Assembly (NCBI GenBank): GCA_964496695.1
Contig: CAZCBE010000012.1
Span: 1-64,000, forward strand
Reading direction: 5' to 3'
Length of the DNA stretch: 64,000 bases
DNA from: SXTU01 sp964496695
GTDB taxonomy: Bacteria > Verrucomicrobiota > Verrucomicrobiia > Limisphaerales > SXTU01
Made by a program: the position numbers and the translations under genes. Within the stretch, counting starts at the first letter, position 1. Each line of letters begins with the position of its first letter. Below the pieces are notes generated by a model. The model made no database searches. It worked only from the letters and a program-made list of their open reading frames with translations, and was not told where the DNA came from. Shown piece after piece: positions 22,896 through 32,185 of the stretch.

Positions 22896-25679
22896 ATGAC
22901 CGTGCTGCTGCTCTTCTTCTGTTCCGGGGCGACTGCGCTGGTCTATGAAGTTCTTTGGTCCAAATACCTCGCGCTCATGCTCGGCAGCACGGTGCAGGCG
23001 CAGACGGTCGTGCTCGCGGTCTTCATGGGCGGGCTGGCGCTGGGCAACCGGATCTTCGGCCGGCGCGCGGACACGGCGGCCAACCCGCTCGCACTCTACG
23101 GCAAGCTGGAAGTCGCCATCGGCATCTACGCGTTCGTCTTCCACCTGCTGCACCAGGCGGCGGACAAATTCTTCATCAGTGCGGGCGCGCCCTTGCTGGA
23201 AAAGCCCCTCGCCCTGCTCGCGCTGAAGGCCGCGCTGAGCGTCGGCCTGCTGCTCGGGCCAACCATCCTCATGGGCGGCACGCTGCCGCTCATCGCCGCG
23301 TGGTTGAATCGCCGCGGCACCGATGCCGGCCGCCTCTCGGCGCGCTTTTATTCAGTGAACAGCCTCGGTGCGGTTTGCGGCTCGTGGCTCGCGGGCTTCG
23401 TGCTGGTGCAGGCGATGGGCATGACGGTGTCGCTGCAGCTTACCGCGATGGTGAACATCGCCATCGGTCTCGCCGCGCTCGGTTTCGCGCGCAAAGTTGA
23501 GCTGCCTCCCGCTCCCGCTCCCGCTCCCGCCTCCGTTGAGCCCGCCATCGCCGCCCCTCCACTCATCACTAATTACTCTTCCCTCTCCATTGCGATCGTC
23601 GCCCTGACCGGCGCGATCTCCATGGGTCTCGAAGTCCTCGCCGCCCGCTCGCTCGTGCTGATCTTCGGCGCGTCGCTGCAGGCGTTCGCCATCGTGCTGA
23701 TGTCGTTCATCCTGGGCATCGGACTGGGCGGTGCGGTGATGGCGTCGCCGCGCACGCGGGCCTGGGTGCGCGAGACGGCCACGACCGTGTTGTTGCTCGG
23801 AGCGGCGGCGTGGATCGGGCTGCTGGTCGCGGGCGTCGAGCAGTGGGTGGATTTTTACCGGTGGGTGAAGACCGGCCTCGCCCGGACCGAGACGGGCTAC
23901 GCGTTCCATCAAGTTTTCTCCGCCGCGATGTCGCTGGTCGTGCTCGGCGTTCCGGCAGGCCTGCTCGGCGCAGTGCTGCCGCTGTGGATTCGTGAACTGC
24001 CGCAGAGCGGGCCGGAGCTGGGTCGCGGCGTGGGACGGCTGCTCACATGGAACACCATCGGCGCGGTCGCGGGCACGCTGATCACCGGTTTCGTGCTCAT
24101 GCCGAAGCTCGGCCTGCGCGGGGCGTTCCTCACCCTGGCGCTGGGCCTGTGCCTCGCGGCGTGGCTGCTGGGGCGGAAGTTCCAGCGCGCGACGCTGCAG
24201 TTCACCGCCGGGAGCGTGGGTGCGGGCCTGCTCCTGATCGGTGCGCTGGGCGGGGACACCTGGCAGCATCTGATGAGTTCCGGCATCTTCCGTCTGCGCG
24301 AGACGGAGCTGGGCAAGGGCCTCGTCGAGCACCGGCAGCGACACGTCAAAATCCATTTCTACGAGGATGCGGCGGACGCCTCGGTGGCCATCGAGCAGGG
24401 TGACGGCGTGTCCGCGAGCGATCAGATGGTGCTGCGCATCAATGGCAAGCCCGACGCCACCTCGCGCGGCGACATGGCCACGCAGTTCCTGCTCGGCCAC
24501 CTGCCGATGCTCGCGCGGCCCGAGAGCAAGGACATCTTCGTGCTCGGCTTCGGCAGCGGCGTGACGGCCGGCGCACTGCTGGGCCATCCCGTGAATCAGA
24601 TAGTGGTCGCGGAGAACTGCGAGCCGGTGCTGCGCGCGGGCAAGTATTTCGAGCCCTGGAACCGCGGCGTGCTGACCAACAAGCTCGCGCGCATCGTGGG
24701 CGAGGACGCACGCACGCTGCTCAAGCTCAGCCCGCAGCGCTACGACGTGATCATCAGCGAGCCGTCGAACCCGTGGATGGTCGGCGTCGGCAGTGTCTTC
24801 AGCCGCGAGTTCTACGAACTGTGCGCGGGCCGGCTCAAGGACGGCGGCATCATGACCCAGTGGTTCCATGTGTATGAGATGCACGACGGTATCGTGGCGC
24901 TCGTGCTGCACACCTTTTCCACCGTCTTTCCCAACGTGGAAATCTGGGACCCCGGCACCGGTGATCTCATCCTGCTTGGCTCACAAAAACCGTGGGCCAC
25001 GGGCCCGGATGTCTGGCGCAAGGTCTTCGACCGCGCCGAGCCGGGACGTGACTTGGCCGCCATTGGCCTGCGTGAGCCGGCGGCGCTGTGGGCGCGGCAG
25101 CTCGCGTCCCAGCACACCACGCGGCTCTTCATCGAGAATGGGCCGGAGCAGTCGGACGAGTTTCCGGTGCTGGAATACGAGGCGCCTCGGGCGTTCTTCA
25201 TCGGCTCGTCGGCCAAGGAATTTCTCCAGTTCGATGAACGCACGCGGCAATACCAGTTTGCCCCGCCACCCAAGCGGACCGCGCTGAACACCGCGCCCGC
25301 CACCACGCTCGCAGCCATTTTCCCGCAGTTCGGCTCGGTGAACCCCGACGCCGCGCAGGTGGCGAACGCCCGCGCCAACAGCCTGACCAATGCCCATGCC
25401 CCGCTGCCCCCGGCCAGCATTTTCACGCCGCCGCGCACCGACACGGAGTTCAAGCTGCTCGTCATGAGCGTGGAGCACTGGCTGCGTTCGGGCGGCACCA
25501 ATCGCACGGATCTCACCATGAACGACGTGGGGGACGCCCTCCGCGAGTGCATCGCGCGCGGCGAACTGGAGCGGGCCAAAGCCCTGTTCGCCCCCGCCGG
25601 CGGACGGCTCAAGAACAGCGCGGAGCTGCGCTATCTCGGCCGCGCGTGGGAACTGGCGAACAAGCCGCCGGAGAGGTAG
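22896..25679 (+). CDS. Fused MFS-type transporter / spermidine synthase-like protein
   Basis: 927 aa from the ATG at 22896 ('MTVLLLFFCSGATALVYEVL'). The frame stays open 76 codons upstream only through a repeat. The N-terminal ~530 residues hold about 12-14 membrane helices, with 'GATALVYEVLWSKYLALMLG' at the start and 'GPTILMGGTLPL' typical of these fusions. The C-terminal part is a SpeE-like methyltransferase fold: 'IFVLGFGSGVTAGALLGHP', 'ENCEPVLRAGKYFEPWN' and 'YDVIISEPSNPWMVGVGSVFSREFY'. The residue set of the polyamine site is not fully conserved, so the substrate is uncertain. At plus 23566-23581 a fragment of the ACTAATTACT heptamer word lies in the coding sequence ('LITNYSS'). Confidence 0.85.
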   Translation: MTVLLLFFCSGATALVYEVLWSKYLALMLGSTVQAQTVVLAVFMGGLALGNRIFGRRADTAANPLALYGKLEVAIGIYAFVFHLLHQAADKFFISAGAPLLEKPLALLALKAALSVGLLLGPTILMGGTLPLIAAWLNRRGTDAGRLSARFYSVNSLGAVCGSWLAGFVLVQAMGMTVSLQLTAMVNIAIGLAALGFARKVELPPAPAPAPASVEPAIAAPPLITNYSSLSIAIVALTGAISMGLEVLAARSLVLIFGASLQAFAIVLMSFILGIGLGGAVMASPRTRAWVRETATTVLLLGAAAWIGLLVAGVEQWVDFYRWVKTGLARTETGYAFHQVFSAAMSLVVLGVPAGLLGAVLPLWIRELPQSGPELGRGVGRLLTWNTIGAVAGTLITGFVLMPKLGLRGAFLTLALGLCLAAWLLGRKFQRATLQFTAGSVGAGLLLIGALGGDTWQHLMSSGIFRLRETELGKGLVEHRQRHVKIHFYEDAADASVAIEQGDGVSASDQMVLRINGKPDATSRGDMATQFLLGHLPMLARPESKDIFVLGFGSGVTAGALLGHPVNQIVVAENCEPVLRAGKYFEPWNRGVLTNKLARIVGEDARTLLKLSPQRYDVIISEPSNPWMVGVGSVFSREFYELCAGRLKDGGIMTQWFHVYEMHDGIVALVLHTFSTVFPNVEIWDPGTGDLILLGSQKPWATGPDVWRKVFDRAEPGRDLAAIGLREPAALWARQLASQHTTRLFIENGPEQSDEFPVLEYEAPRAFFIGSSAKEFLQFDERTRQYQFAPPPKRTALNTAPATTLAAIFPQFGSVNPDAAQVANARANSLTNAHAPLPPASIFTPPRTDTEFKLLVMSVEHWLRSGGTNRTDLTMNDVGDALRECIARGELERAKALFAPAGGRLKNSAELRYLGRAWELANKPPER

Positions 25680-25730
25680 GTCCGGCGGCTGCACCCGCAT
25701 ACCCCCAAAAAAACGGCAGACGACTCAGCC

Positions 25731-25827
25731 GCAAAAGGGCGCAATGGAACGGCGTTGCGCAGACCCTCGGCTGCTTCACCAAGGCAGACTTCCACAAATG
25801 GCCTTCCTTGCGTCCTTTGCGCCCTTT
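25731..25827. repeat. Inverted repeat between convergent genes
   Basis: AAAGGGCGCAA (25734-25744) is perfectly inverted as TTGCGCCCTTT (25817-25827). The right arm is preceded by TTGCGTCC, giving a short CTTTGCG-type array. It lies between the convergent stops at 25679 and 25856. It may serve as a bidirectional terminator, but there is no U-tract. Confidence 0.5.
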
Positions 25828-25855
25828 CACGGGCAATTCAACCGCCACTTTTAGA

Positions 25856-27274
25856 TCACTTGGCGGCCGGCGGGGACGGGGGTGAGACAGGGCGAAGAAG
25901 CTTGATGATCTCCTCGACCTTGCGCCGTTCCGCGAGGGCCAGCGCGGTGTTGCCGGACACGTCGGTGTAGGCCGGGTTGGCTTTGTGGGCCAGCAGAAAC
26001 TGGACGGCGTCCGCCTTGCCGGCCTCGGCGGCCTGATGCAGCGGCGTATGCTTTTGGCGGTCGCGGACATTCACGTCCAATCCACGCTCCAGCAACAGCT
26101 TCATCACCTCGACATGCCCGCCGCTGGCCGCGCGGTGCAGGGCAGTCTCGCCGATGTTGTCGGCCGCCTTCAGGTCCGCGCCGGCCTTAAGCAGGGCCTC
26201 GACCGCTGCGGCCGAGCCGGCGGCGGCGGCGTTCAAGAGCGGCGGGACGCGCTGGCGGTTCAGTGCGTTCACCGGCGCCCCCTTCGCCAGGAGTGCCACC
26301 ACGAGGTCCGGCTTCCCGGCAGTCGCAGCACCGTGGAGCGGGGCGTTGTCCGCGAAGTCCAGGGCCCGGACATCCGCCCCGTGCTCGAGCAGCAGTCCGA
26401 CCATGGGCATCCCGGCCTCCGCGCAGGCGAAATGCAGCGGCGTGCGCCGCAGATCGTCGGGCGCGTTGACCATCTCGGCGTGCGCCTTGAGCAGTTCCCT
26501 GGCCTCCGCCACGAGATTCTTTCGCACCGCGATGCGGAGCGGAGCGGAGCGGGTCTGCGCGTTTTCCTTCGCCCCGTGCTGACGCAGCAGGACCATGGCA
26601 TTGGTGCGTTCCTGTTCCACGGCCATTGAATAGGGCGTGCCACCAAAATTGTTGGTGGCGTTCGGGTCCGCGCCGAGCTTCAGCAGCGTGATCGCGGTGG
26701 TCGAGTCGGGCTGTCCGTCCAGCACCGCATAAGTCAGCGGCGTCTGGCCGAAAGCATTGCGCGCATTGATGAGGTGCGGGAACTCCTGCAGCCGGGTGCT
26801 CAGGGTCTTGGTGTCACGCTTGATCGTGAGGTAGCGGATTTCCGCCCCGCGCGACAGGTCGTCTTCACGCGCACCAGCACGGATCAGCATCTCGGCGGTC
26901 TGCCGGAGGTTCCGCTCACGCGCGATGGAGAGCGGCGTCTCCATGCGCTGGTTGGGCGGCGGGCTGGGATTCGCGCCGAACTGGAGCAGCATCGGAATCA
27001 TCTGCTTCACATAGCCGCGGAAGGCCGCGATGTAGATCGGCGTGTCGCCGCGCTCGTTGGCGGCGTTGACCAGCTCTGGCTTCTCCAGCAGCAACTGCTT
27101 CACGCGGTCAATGTCGTGGGCCAGGACGGCGTCGTGAATCTCAGTGGCACCGGCCGGCGCGGCGGGCAGCGGTTTGATCTCGGCGGAAGCAGCGGTGTCG
27201 TGGCACAAACAAACACCCAACGCGACCATCGCGCTGACGCCGATGCGGCTCCACTTGGCGATCTGGTTGTGCAT
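25856..27274 (-). CDS. Exported ankyrin-repeat protein
   Basis: 472 aa. Signal peptide at residues 1-31 ('IGVSAMVALGVCLCHDTAASA'). About twelve ankyrin repeats follow, the clearest being 'GDTPIYIAAFRGYVKQMIPM', 'RRTPLHFACAEAGMPMVGLL', 'DNAPLHGAATAGKPDLVVAL', 'GETALHRAASGGHVEVMKLL' and 'KHTPLHQAAEAGKADAVQFL'. Ankyrin stacks mediate protein binding. The partner is unknown. The tail is short and Pro-rich. It is followed on the same strand, upstream in coordinate, by the sialate esterase gene (59 bases). Confidence 0.88.
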   Translation of the reverse strand: MHNQIAKWSRIGVSAMVALGVCLCHDTAASAEIKPLPAAPAGATEIHDAVLAHDIDRVKQLLLEKPELVNAANERGDTPIYIAAFRGYVKQMIPMLLQFGANPSPPPNQRMETPLSIARERNLRQTAEMLIRAGAREDDLSRGAEIRYLTIKRDTKTLSTRLQEFPHLINARNAFGQTPLTYAVLDGQPDSTTAITLLKLGADPNATNNFGGTPYSMAVEQERTNAMVLLRQHGAKENAQTRSAPLRIAVRKNLVAEARELLKAHAEMVNAPDDLRRTPLHFACAEAGMPMVGLLLEHGADVRALDFADNAPLHGAATAGKPDLVVALLAKGAPVNALNRQRVPPLLNAAAAGSAAAVEALLKAGADLKAADNIGETALHRAASGGHVEVMKLLLERGLDVNVRDRQKHTPLHQAAEAGKADAVQFLLAHKANPAYTDVSGNTALALAERRKVEEIIKLLRPVSPPSPPAAK

Positions 27275-27333
27275 AGAGCTAGCGGCCTGGCCCGAGGAAC
27301 TGGCCAGCCAGCCAGACCCCTCTCACCACCTGC

Positions 27334-28914
27334 CTATTTCTTCCCGTCGGCCACCGGCGTCTTGGGCAGGGTCGTCAGCGGGAAGCTGTCCGTGCGGAAC
27401 GGGTGCGCGGGCAGGCCGTCCTTGTTCCAGAGGTTGACCACGGGAAAATTCGCCCAGCCAAAGCGGACGGCCGTGGGCTGCTTTACTGCGCCGCTGGACA
27501 GCTCGACCTTGTCCTTGCCAACGATCTTCGCATCCGCCCAGACGAACTTGCCGTCAGCCCCGCAGATCGAGAAGCCCTTCAGGTCGCCACCGCGCGCCTC
27601 CAGACCCTGCCCCACATCGGTGAAGGTCACGGTCGCCTTGCCGCCGCTGAAGCTCACGCTCCTGTAGGTGGGACCGCTGGCGAGGATGGCCTCGCCATAG
27701 GCCAGCTTGCGCGCCTGCAAGGCGAGCCGCGCGCCGACCGGTTCCTTCTGCTTGGGATGGATGTCATTTTCCTCGCCCACGTCGGTGATGACCACCGTGC
27801 CCGCGTTGCCGACGTTCCTGCTCGCGACGATCTGCGCCTCGCGCAGCTCGGCCCAGTTGCTGTCCGCCGGCTCGGGCAGGATTTTCGTGAACGGCGCGAG
27901 CTGCACGGTCAGGAACGTGAAGCTCCCCAGCCCCCAGTCCTGCCGCCAGTTCTTGATCATGTCCGCGAAGAGCGTGCGATACTGCCACGCCCGGCCGGCG
28001 TTGGACTCGCCCTGATACCAGATCGCACCCTTGATGGCGAAGGGGATGAGCGGGTGGATCATCGAGTTGTAAAGCTCGGTGGGCCGCCACGGCTCGCGGG
28101 GTGCCTGGGGCAGGGTCTTCGCCCCGTCGGCCTTGGCCTTGGCGAGCACTTCCGGGAAGCGGGCCTTGGCGGTTTCGTAGTTCTTCATCGCCACCGGGTA
28201 GGCGTCGAGGATGTCTTTCTTGTAAGCCGGGTTGCCAGCCAGCACGGGCTCGCTGATCCAGACCTCGGCGGGCGACCCGCCCCAGGACGTGTGGATGATG
28301 CCCACGGGCACACCCAGCGCCTTCTGCAAATCACGGCCGAAGAAATAGGCCACCGCCGAGAAGTCCGGCGTAGTCTCCGGGCTGGCCACCGTCCAGGCCG
28401 GCCTGGCGTTGTTGTATTGACCCTGGATGTCGGCGACGGGCTGCGGGGCCTTCACGCGCGGGACATAGAAGAGCCGGAGATTGGGATTCGCGGAGGCAGC
28501 AGCGGCGGCCTCCCAGTTGGCCGACTGGCGCAGCGCCCACTGCATGTTGGACTGGCCGCTGGCCACCCAGACCTCGCCCACGACGACGTTTTTCAGTTCG
28601 ATCCGGTTGCTGGCGAGCACCCGCAGGCTGAAGGGCCGCGTGCTGGCCTTCATCGGCGCGAGCTTCACCTGCCATTTGCCGTTCTTCGCGCGGGTCTCCA
28701 CTACCTGGTCGCGATACTGGACCACGACCTGTTCCCCCTCCTCGGCCCAGCCCCAGACCGCCACACTGGTGCCCTGCTGGAGAACCATGTGGTCGGAGAA
28801 GACGGCCGGGAGCTTCACCTCCGCGCGCAGGCCGGCCAGGCTGGAGAACAGGGCCAGCGTGCCGAGGACGAGAAAACGGGATGCTAGGTGTGCGTGCCAA
28901 ATGCGTTTGTGCAT
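27334..28914 (-). CDS. Sialate O-acetylesterase (SASA domain), exported
   Basis: 526 aa from the ATG at 28914, which begins a signal peptide ('FLVLGTLALFSSLAGLRA'). The frame remains open far upstream only because it runs antisense-compatible with repeat and neighbouring sequence. Motifs of the family: 'AVFSDHMVLQQG' at the mature start, the nucleophile Ser in 'VASGQSNMQWAL', 'SWGGSPAEVWIS', 'GAIWYQGESNAG', and a late 'DVGEENDIHPKQK' holding the Asp/His pair. It removes O-acetyl groups from sialic acids or other acetylated glycans. Common in polysaccharide-degrading Verrucomicrobia. Confidence 0.9.
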   Translation of the reverse strand: MHKRIWHAHLASRFLVLGTLALFSSLAGLRAEVKLPAVFSDHMVLQQGTSVAVWGWAEEGEQVVVQYRDQVVETRAKNGKWQVKLAPMKASTRPFSLRVLASNRIELKNVVVGEVWVASGQSNMQWALRQSANWEAAAAASANPNLRLFYVPRVKAPQPVADIQGQYNNARPAWTVASPETTPDFSAVAYFFGRDLQKALGVPVGIIHTSWGGSPAEVWISEPVLAGNPAYKKDILDAYPVAMKNYETAKARFPEVLAKAKADGAKTLPQAPREPWRPTELYNSMIHPLIPFAIKGAIWYQGESNAGRAWQYRTLFADMIKNWRQDWGLGSFTFLTVQLAPFTKILPEPADSNWAELREAQIVASRNVGNAGTVVITDVGEENDIHPKQKEPVGARLALQARKLAYGEAILASGPTYRSVSFSGGKATVTFTDVGQGLEARGGDLKGFSICGADGKFVWADAKIVGKDKVELSSGAVKQPTAVRFGWANFPVVNLWNKDGLPAHPFRTDSFPLTTLPKTPVADGKK

Positions 28915-29027
28915 GACGGCAATACAAGCCAAGGCCAACGGTGCGTCAATCGGAAATACGGCCCAGCGGGGGCGCAATCCAGGGCAGGAAAGAGTCAGAT
29001 TAGCAGCAGGAGCCATTGCGGCGCTGG

Positions 29028-29109
29028 TGGGGCGCGGTGTCCTCACCCCGCCGCCGAGGTTCCGTGGCCTGCGGGTGCTCGGCGGCGGGCTGAGGACAGC
29101 CCGCCCTCC
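29028..29109. repeat. GGCGCGGTGTCCTCACC-type inverted repeat
   Basis: Left part GGTGTCCTCACCCCGCCGCC and right part GGCGGCGGGCTGAGGACAGC, same family as 7951-8036. It lies in the 275-base gap between the sialate esterase start (28914) and the stop of the last gene of the five-gene operon (29190). Confidence 0.65.
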
Positions 29110-29189
29110 CCGCCGCAGGTTCATGGAGGGAGGACTACGGTCACGATGGAGACACGACGCCGAAGAACATTGCTGAACTGCACCTGATG

Positions 29190-30605
29190 TCAGGGCTGGG
29201 GCTGGAACAGAATCCGGCTGAAGGCCTTGGGCAGGAACTCCGCCTTGCCGAAGTTTGCACTGCTGACCTTCACGGCCTGCTCGGTCCAGCTCTCCAGCGC
29301 GAAGGTCAGGCTGCCCCGTCCGGTGAAGAACACCCGGATGTCCCCGGCCTGCAACGGGGCGGTCTGGGCCCGGTCGGTCGCGAAGTCCACCTGGGCGATC
29401 CGATCCAGGGGGATCTCGATGAAGCTGTCCGCCACGGCGAAGCGGAACTTGTCGCCTTTCACTTCCACCAGCCGGCCGGCCACCGAGTCGCGGTTTGCCA
29501 GGCGGCCAACGTCGTTCTTCACGTTGGGCACGAGGGCCGCGACGTTTTCCTCCAGCCGTCCATCCCACTCGCTGACGCGGAGGTTCGTCAGGCGCAGCGG
29601 CCCCTGCCCCTGATGCACGAGGCGGATGCCGGTGCCCTCCCCGCCGAAGCCCTCGGTGTCCGCCCATTGCTTGGCCACCACGCCGTTGATGAGCACGGTG
29701 ATGGTCTTCTGTTCGCGGCTGGACTTGATGGCGATGCGCGCCTGGTTGGTCTGCTGGAACTGCGGGATCACGGCCATGCCGAGCTGGCGCACCGCCTCCT
29801 TGTGCCGCACCAGCAGAAGCTGCGTGGAGTAGCTGTTGAGCTGCAGGCTGTAAAAGCCGCCGAAGGGCGGCTCGTCCGCCGTCTGCGCGAGCCGCACGGG
29901 CTGCAGCGAATCCGTGTAAAGCGCGATGGCCAGCGCGAACTGCCCGCGCCACGCGAGGTCAAACTCCAGCGTGGAACTGGGCGGCAGCTTCACGTCCCGC
30001 GCGATGGAGGCGGGCTGCGTGGCGACGAATGCGCCGTTCACGAAATGCCACTGGGCGGGATTCAGATTGCCGGGGAGCGACTTGCCCATCGTCCAGCCCT
30101 CCAGCCCATCCGGTCCGGCGAAAACCGCGCGCGGCGTCGGCCCGGCCGGCCGCAGGCTGGCCACCCGGGCGCGCGGCAGCGTGAGCGAGCCGGCGAACCA
30201 GGTGTCGAGCACGACCTGCTGCTCGTCGAGCGACTTGAGGTTGCCCGAAAGTTCATCGCCGTTCGTGAGGCGGACGTAGCAGAAACTGGGCGCGGTCACC
30301 GGCGGCGGCGCCGGCGCGCCGAGATGGATCTCCGCCAGGGCGCCGGGCTGGAACTGGATGGCCGCCGTCGCGTCCGCGTGCCGCCAGCGCAGCCCGTCGG
30401 CTGGCGTGATGGATTCCAACTGGCCGGTGAGCAGGTCGCCGTTGCGGAAGAGGATGGCCTGGGGCGGCGGGGCGGCGGCGGTGAGGCTGAGCGCGCCGAG
30501 TAACAGAGCGAGCAGCGTGTTGCGTGCGACGTGTTGCGTGCCAGACCCGAATCGGGCGCACGCACCACGCACCACGCACCACGCAATTTTCATCACGTCT
30601 TTCAT
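29190..30605 (-). CDS. Secreted protein, paralogue C of a three-member family (last gene of five-gene operon)
   Basis: 471 aa. Three paralogues (this one, 30602-32185 and 32170-34449) share one order of parts: a small barrel-like motif with 'NGDLLTG.L' and 'GLRWRH'; a second such motif ('LTNGDELSGNLKSLDEQQVVLDTWFAG', about residues 110-137); 'GPDGLEGWT'; a concanavalin-like segment with 'LEFDLAWRGQFALAIALYTD'; a third barrel-like motif ('VAGRLVEVKGDKF'); and a final strand pair ending in 'ILFQPQP'. The function is unknown to me; protein or glycan binding outside the cell is plausible. The start ATG overlaps the previous stop (ATGA). Its N-terminal region (residues about 5-33) is encoded by a heptamer inverted repeat, ending in a hydrophobic core 'LLALLLGALSLTAAA'. 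Confidence 0.7.
   Translation of the reverse strand: MKDVMKIAWCVVRGACARFGSGTQHVARNTLLALLLGALSLTAAAPPPQAILFRNGDLLTGQLESITPADGLRWRHADATAAIQFQPGALAEIHLGAPAPPPVTAPSFCYVRLTNGDELSGNLKSLDEQQVVLDTWFAGSLTLPRARVASLRPAGPTPRAVFAGPDGLEGWTMGKSLPGNLNPAQWHFVNGAFVATQPASIARDVKLPPSSTLEFDLAWRGQFALAIALYTDSLQPVRLAQTADEPPFGGFYSLQLNSYSTQLLLVRHKEAVRQLGMAVIPQFQQTNQARIAIKSSREQKTITVLINGVVAKQWADTEGFGGEGTGIRLVHQGQGPLRLTNLRVSEWDGRLEENVAALVPNVKNDVGRLANRDSVAGRLVEVKGDKFRFAVADSFIEIPLDRIAQVDFATDRAQTAPLQAGDIRVFFTGRGSLTFALESWTEQAVKVSSANFGKAEFLPKAFSRILFQPQP
30510..30590. repeat. Heptamer inverted repeat inside the 5' end of paralogue C, GCACCAC type
   Basis: Right arm 30553-30590 contains GCACCACGCACCACGCACCA in exact 7-base register. 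The left arm 30510-30543 reads GCGTGTTGCGTGCGACGTGT. On the minus-strand mRNA this hairpin begins about 15 bases after the start codon. It is translated as 'AWCVVRGACA', loop 'RFGS', then 'GTQHVARN' leading into the hydrophobic core. Confidence 0.75.
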
Positions 30606-32185
30606 CGCTCAAAAAACTGCTGCCCCCCGCCGCCCACAAACGGCAGGTCCGGGGCGTCGGGCTCGCGCCCGGGATTGAAGCGCAGCACCCGCACCCAGCG
30701 CGTGTCAAACTGCAGCGGCCCGAAGTGCGGGCTGGTCCCCGCGAGCTGGCGGCCCTCCCAGCGGGGCTGGGTGAGCGCGATGGTTTCCCCGCTGCTCAGC
30801 CGCGCGTGCAGTTCACCCGCCGGGCGGTTCGTGGCCGGGGGCTGCTCGGCGGCGAAGACGATCTGGGTCACGCGGGCCAGCGGCACTTCCAGCCGGCCGC
30901 CGCTGGCGGGCACGAGCGTGAGCTTGCCGTCGCGGATCGCCTCCACCTGGCCGCCCGCCTGGTCCTTGTTGGCGAAGCGCACGAACTGGCCGGCGAAATT
31001 CGTCGCGAGCGCCTCGGGCTCGATGGCCCGCCCGTCCCACGCCGCGACCTTGATGCCGCTCAACTGGATGCCGCTGTTCAGGGTGAAGAAGGACACTCCC
31101 GTGCCCGGCAGCACCGGCCCGCGCGCGGCGGCGGCCGCCTTCAATGCCTCGGCCACCGGCGGCGGCAGGCTGGGATCCAGCACCGGGGCCGCCTTGCCCG
31201 CGTTGGGATCGTTCCACTGCTGCACCACGTTGCCATCCACCAGCAGCGTCAGCGCGCCGGCCAGCATGTCCGCGCGGATCTCGACATGCAGCCGCCGCCC
31301 CGGTGCCGGGACAGGAATCTGCGCCTGGCCGAGATGCTGCATCCCGAAGTTGCCCTGCCCGCGCATCAGGTTCACATAGCCAAGGCCCAGGTTGAGCTGG
31401 TAGCCGCTGCTGGCGAAGTTGAAGCGCTGGATCGCGTCCGTGTAGAAGTTGAAATAGAGGTTCAGTGCGCCGCTGCTGGCCACGTCGAATTCGAAGCGGG
31501 CCTGCGGCGGCAGCTTGAGATCGCGGCCCATGAAGGCGTTGGCACCCGCCGTGAGCACGCCGTCACGGAACTGCCAGGAAGTGGGGGTCGGGCCGGTGTT
31601 CCAACCATCCAGGCCGTCCGGTCCGTCATAGAGCATGGCGAAACCCTTGGCGACGAACGCGAGGGACTGCACGCCCGCGCGGGGGGCACGAAGCCGTCCG
31701 GCAAACCAGGTCTCCAGCTCGATGTGCTGCGCATCGAGTGACACAAGATTGCCGGTCATCTCGTCGCCGTTCACGAAGCGGAACCGGCAGGTGTGGTGCG
31801 CGCTCGCCTCGGCGGGCGGCGGGACGGCCTGGGCGAGCCGGATCTGGTGCGCATTGCGCGGCCGGAACTCGATGGCGTTGGCGGACGCCGGATGTTTCCA
31901 GCGGATGCCCTTCGCCGGATCAATGGCCTCCAGCGCACCATGCAGCGTCGAGCCGTCGAGGAGCTGGAAGACATCCACGGCGGGCTGGGCGCGGAGGGGG
32001 GACGCGGCGGCCAGCAGGAGGGCAACAAGAGTGAGGAGGCTGCCAGTATTCAGCGGGCAGTGTTCAGCAATGAGCCGGAGGCGCGACGGAACTCCCCGCC
32101 GCCCACTGAACACTGAATGCTGATGACCGCTCACTGAATACTGTATCACACGCGCGGGAGTAGATGAATTCACGGACCGCTCCAT
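30602..32185 (-). CDS. Secreted protein, paralogue B of the three-member family
   Basis: 527 aa from the ATG at 32185. Same domain order as its neighbours: 'LLDGSTLHGALEAIDPAKGIRWKHP', 'FVNGDEMTGNLVSLDAQHIELETWFAG', 'GPDGLDGWN', a concanavalin-like middle with 'FEFDVASSGALNLYFNFYTD', a third barrel-like motif, and the end 'VRVLRFNPG'. A hydrophobic signal core ('LLTLVALLLAAASPLRAQ') lies at about 50-67, after an unusually long N-terminal leader encoded by a heptamer inverted repeat. It overlaps the next gene by four bases (ATGA) and the previous by 16. Confidence 0.68.
   Translation of the reverse strand: MERSVNSSTPARVIQYSVSGHQHSVFSGRRGVPSRLRLIAEHCPLNTGSLLTLVALLLAAASPLRAQPAVDVFQLLDGSTLHGALEAIDPAKGIRWKHPASANAIEFRPRNAHQIRLAQAVPPPAEASAHHTCRFRFVNGDEMTGNLVSLDAQHIELETWFAGRLRAPRAGVQSLAFVAKGFAMLYDGPDGLDGWNTGPTPTSWQFRDGVLTAGANAFMGRDLKLPPQARFEFDVASSGALNLYFNFYTDAIQRFNFASSGYQLNLGLGYVNLMRGQGNFGMQHLGQAQIPVPAPGRRLHVEIRADMLAGALTLLVDGNVVQQWNDPNAGKAAPVLDPSLPPPVAEALKAAAAARGPVLPGTGVSFFTLNSGIQLSGIKVAAWDGRAIEPEALATNFAGQFVRFANKDQAGGQVEAIRDGKLTLVPASGGRLEVPLARVTQIVFAAEQPPATNRPAGELHARLSSGETIALTQPRWEGRQLAGTSPHFGPLQFDTRWVRVLRFNPGREPDAPDLPFVGGGGQQFFER
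32043..32150. repeat. Heptamer inverted repeat inside the 5' end of paralogue B, TTCAGTG type
   Basis: Left arm (32043-32075) contains CAGTATTCAGCGGGCAGTGT. Right arm (32102-32150) contains CCACTGAACACTGAATGCTG. The loop is about 25 bases. It is translated on the minus strand as 'VIQYSVSGHQHSVFSG', a basic loop 'RRGVPSRLRL', then 'IAEHCPLNTG' just before the signal core. Confidence 0.72.

Noticed and set aside
28915..29952. N-terminal extension of the sialate esterase frame
   Set aside because: The open frame upstream of 28914 crosses a palindromic repeat and overlaps paralogue C in another frame. The signal peptide begins at 28914.
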